From Planctomycetota bacterium (GTDB taxonomy: Bacteria; Planctomycetota; Phycisphaerae; Phycisphaerales; Phycisphaeraceae): a DNA stretch of 64,000 bases. The position numbers were made by a program, and so were the translations under genes. The stretch spans positions 186,001 through 250,000 of the forward strand of contig JAIOPN010000017.1 in NCBI GenBank assembly GCA_021413865.1, read 5' to 3'. Shown one piece after another: positions 62,746-64,000 of the stretch. The notes below the pieces were generated by a model that did not search any database, had not been told where the DNA came from, and saw only the letters and a list, made by a program, of their open reading frames with translations. The first letter of the stretch is position 1. Each line of letters opens with the position of its first letter.

Positions 62746-63801
62746 TCAGACTTTCACTTTCACCCACGGGCCGGGTGCCCGCCCGCCGCGGCAGGTCCAC
62801 AGCACGCGCTCGTCGCAGAGGGCGATGAGGCTATCGAGCGTCATCGAATCGACGGCCACCAGGCCCCGCCCCGCGGGATATTGATGCAGCCAGGGCCAGG
62901 CCGACCCGCGATCGGTGAGTATCTTCTTCGTCGCAGCAGCGTCGATCTTTCCACGGTAGCGCCGGAGCAATGCCTCCATTCTCGCCTCACGCTGGAGCGT
63001 CGACGTCTTTTTCTTACTCGGTGTGATCTGCTTGCCGCAGCGGATCACGTCGTTGCACCGGTAGTGATTCGCCCGACTGATGAGCGGGTCGCGCACGGTG
63101 ACCCGCCGCCCGGGCATCGCCTCGACCGTGATGCTCCCTCCCCTCGCGTCGCCCAGCATGAAGATGAAGCAGCCCGCGTGGCGCAGCGTGTCGAGGTAGG
63201 CCAACGCTTCATCGACGGTGCGGCGGAGCAACAACTCGGCGATGACGACATAGGTGGGCACGCCGACCACCGGCTTGATGCGTGGGAAGACCCCGCCGGT
63301 GGTCCACATGAGCGCCAGGCCATGCTCGTTGAGACCCGCGCCGGCCCAGAGGCCTGGGTAATGGAGCGTGAGCGTACGGGGCTGCCCGGTGATGCGCAGG
63401 CGGAGCAGGCCACCCCACTGATACAGGTTCGGCGCCCAGTCCCAGTTCTGCGCGACGATCGTCTTGCCCCCGCGCGTCGCCGCGCCGGTGGCGACGAACG
63501 CGGTGCAGTGCGGCAGGTGACAGATCTCTTCGTGCAGCATCAAAAGCGTAACGTGGTCGAGCGAGAGGCGACACCCCTTGGCCATGCCCTCCATGAAGGC
63601 CCCGGCGGTCGGCGACGTGCGCTCGACGTGCGGCCAGCAGCGGCGGGCGTAGGCGAGGCGTTTTTTGTCGGGCCGCAATTCCTGGCGGAGGAACCCGAGG
63701 ATCGCGGTCTCGAACGCGCGGCCGTATTGCTCGCCGCAGGAGTGCGCCGAGCCCCGCAGTTCCGTGAGTTTGAGGCGGTCGTCGCTCATAGGGTGGTTCA
63801 T
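62746..63801 (-). CDS. C45 family (acyl-CoA:6-APA acyltransferase-like) Ntn hydrolase
   Basis: A 351-residue protein of the penicillin acyltransferase-like family. The likely nucleophile after autoprocessing is Cys99 in HCTAF. Later motifs are NWDWAPNLY, GLWAGAGLNEHGLAL and GSITVEAMPGR. An N-terminal propeptide of about 98 residues is expected. The start ATG overlaps the stop of the upstream M24 gene (ATGA), so the two are coupled. The substrate is unknown; such enzymes cleave or transfer acyl groups on amino compounds. Confidence 0.85.
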   Translation of the reverse strand: MNHPMSDDRLKLTELRGSAHSCGEQYGRAFETAILGFLRQELRPDKKRLAYARRCWPHVERTSPTAGAFMEGMAKGCRLSLDHVTLLMLHEEICHLPHCTAFVATGAATRGGKTIVAQNWDWAPNLYQWGGLLRLRITGQPRTLTLHYPGLWAGAGLNEHGLALMWTTGGVFPRIKPVVGVPTYVVIAELLLRRTVDEALAYLDTLRHAGCFIFMLGDARGGSITVEAMPGRRVTVRDPLISRANHYRCNDVIRCGKQITPSKKKTSTLQREARMEALLRRYRGKIDAAATKKILTDRGSAWPWLHQYPAGRGLVAVDSMTLDSLIALCDERVLWTCRGGRAPGPWVKVKV

Positions 63802-64000
63802 CGCGTGAACTTGAACGGATACGGTGACAGGTTTTCCAAACCCGTGGCGGTGACAAGGTATGTGTTTTCAAGGCGGACATACACGCCGAGCTTGGCGTTG
63901 TACCCGCCCGGCTCGAAGCAGAGCACGTCGCCCTCTTCGATAATCCCCTCGCGGTCGCGGTTGAGGTCGGGGTCGAGGTGGACCCGCATGCCCAGGCCGT
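63798..64000 (-). CDS. M24 family metallopeptidase, C-terminal end (5' part outside window)
   Basis: The visible 66 codons encode the end of a creatinase/Xaa-Pro dipeptidase-type M24 protein: GLGMRVHLDPD, then EEGDVLCFEPGGY with a metal-ligand glutamate, then GVYVRLENTYLVTATG. The gene extends past position 64000. It overlaps the C45 gene by four bases, suggesting a common amino-compound-degrading role. Confidence 0.85.
   Translation of the reverse strand, partial: GLGMRVHLDPDLNRDREGIIEEGDVLCFEPGGYNAKLGVYVRLENTYLVTATGLENLSPYPFKFTR

Overview
The window is a 64 kb, GC-rich bacterial chromosome segment with mostly minus-strand genes in its first half and mixed strands later. The gene content suggests a flagellated, LPS-bearing planctomycete, most likely of the Phycisphaerae type. 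The reasons are lipopolysaccharide-core heptosyltransferases, FliD/FliS/FliN, bactofilins, several phytanoyl-CoA dioxygenase-like proteins, secreted HEAT-repeat proteins, Gfo/Idh/MocA and xylose-isomerase-like sugar enzymes, and a ribosomal superoperon lacking rpmD, adk and rpsD. The lineage is inferred from gene content, not from a phylogeny.

Region 1 (1-2.8 kb): the 3'-truncated threonine synthase gene thrC sits behind a complete SAM-I (S-box) riboswitch with its own sigma70 promoter, antiterminator and terminator. This is the most striking regulatory feature of the window. Upstream of it come a small membrane protein and rpsL-rpsG. Region 2 (2.8-8.6 kb): a tightly packed minus-strand run, pyrR-pyrB-gmk-gmhB-waaF-glycosyltransferase, joins pyrimidine/purine nucleotide synthesis with LPS inner-core synthesis. 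Region 3 (8.6-11.9 kb): a lipoprotein, holA (DNA polymerase III delta) and surE.

Region 4 (12-27.8 kb): the S10-spc-alpha superoperon, transcribed on the minus strand from a good promoter at 27.8 kb through rpsJ, rplC, rplD, rplW, rplB, rpsS, rplV, rpsC, rplP, rpmC, rpsQ, rplN, rplX, rplE, rpsN, rpsH, rplF, rplR, rpsE, rplO, secY, map, infA, rpmJ, rpsM, rpsK, rpoA and rplQ, ending at a strong hairpin terminator. A 200-nt structured spacer separates rplC from rplD.

Region 5 (28-44 kb): accessory and household genes: a PhyH dioxygenase, two secreted HEAT-repeat proteins, glmS, a metallophosphoesterase, a MobA-like nucleotidyltransferase, hisB, hisC, a DegT-type sugar aminotransferase, a second PhyH protein, a DUF2784 membrane protein and a lipoprotein. 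The gaps hold several families of palindromic repeats absent from the ribosomal block. Region 6 (44-51.4 kb): fliS and a long fliD, a divergent LuxR-type regulator across an AT-rich gap, a family 4 uracil-DNA glycosylase, two overlapping bactofilin genes and a ComEA-like protein. Region 7 (51.4-64 kb): a GH10-like protein lacking both catalytic glutamates, an oxidoreductase/aldo-keto reductase fusion, a PhyH plus dimethylformamidase-like pair, ychF, a metallo-beta-lactamase-fold protein, a sugar isomerase-like TIM barrel, an NfeD-like protein, an orphan FliN, a C45 acyltransferase-like protein and the C-terminus of an M24 peptidase. No rRNA, tRNA, CRISPR array, integrase or transposase was seen.
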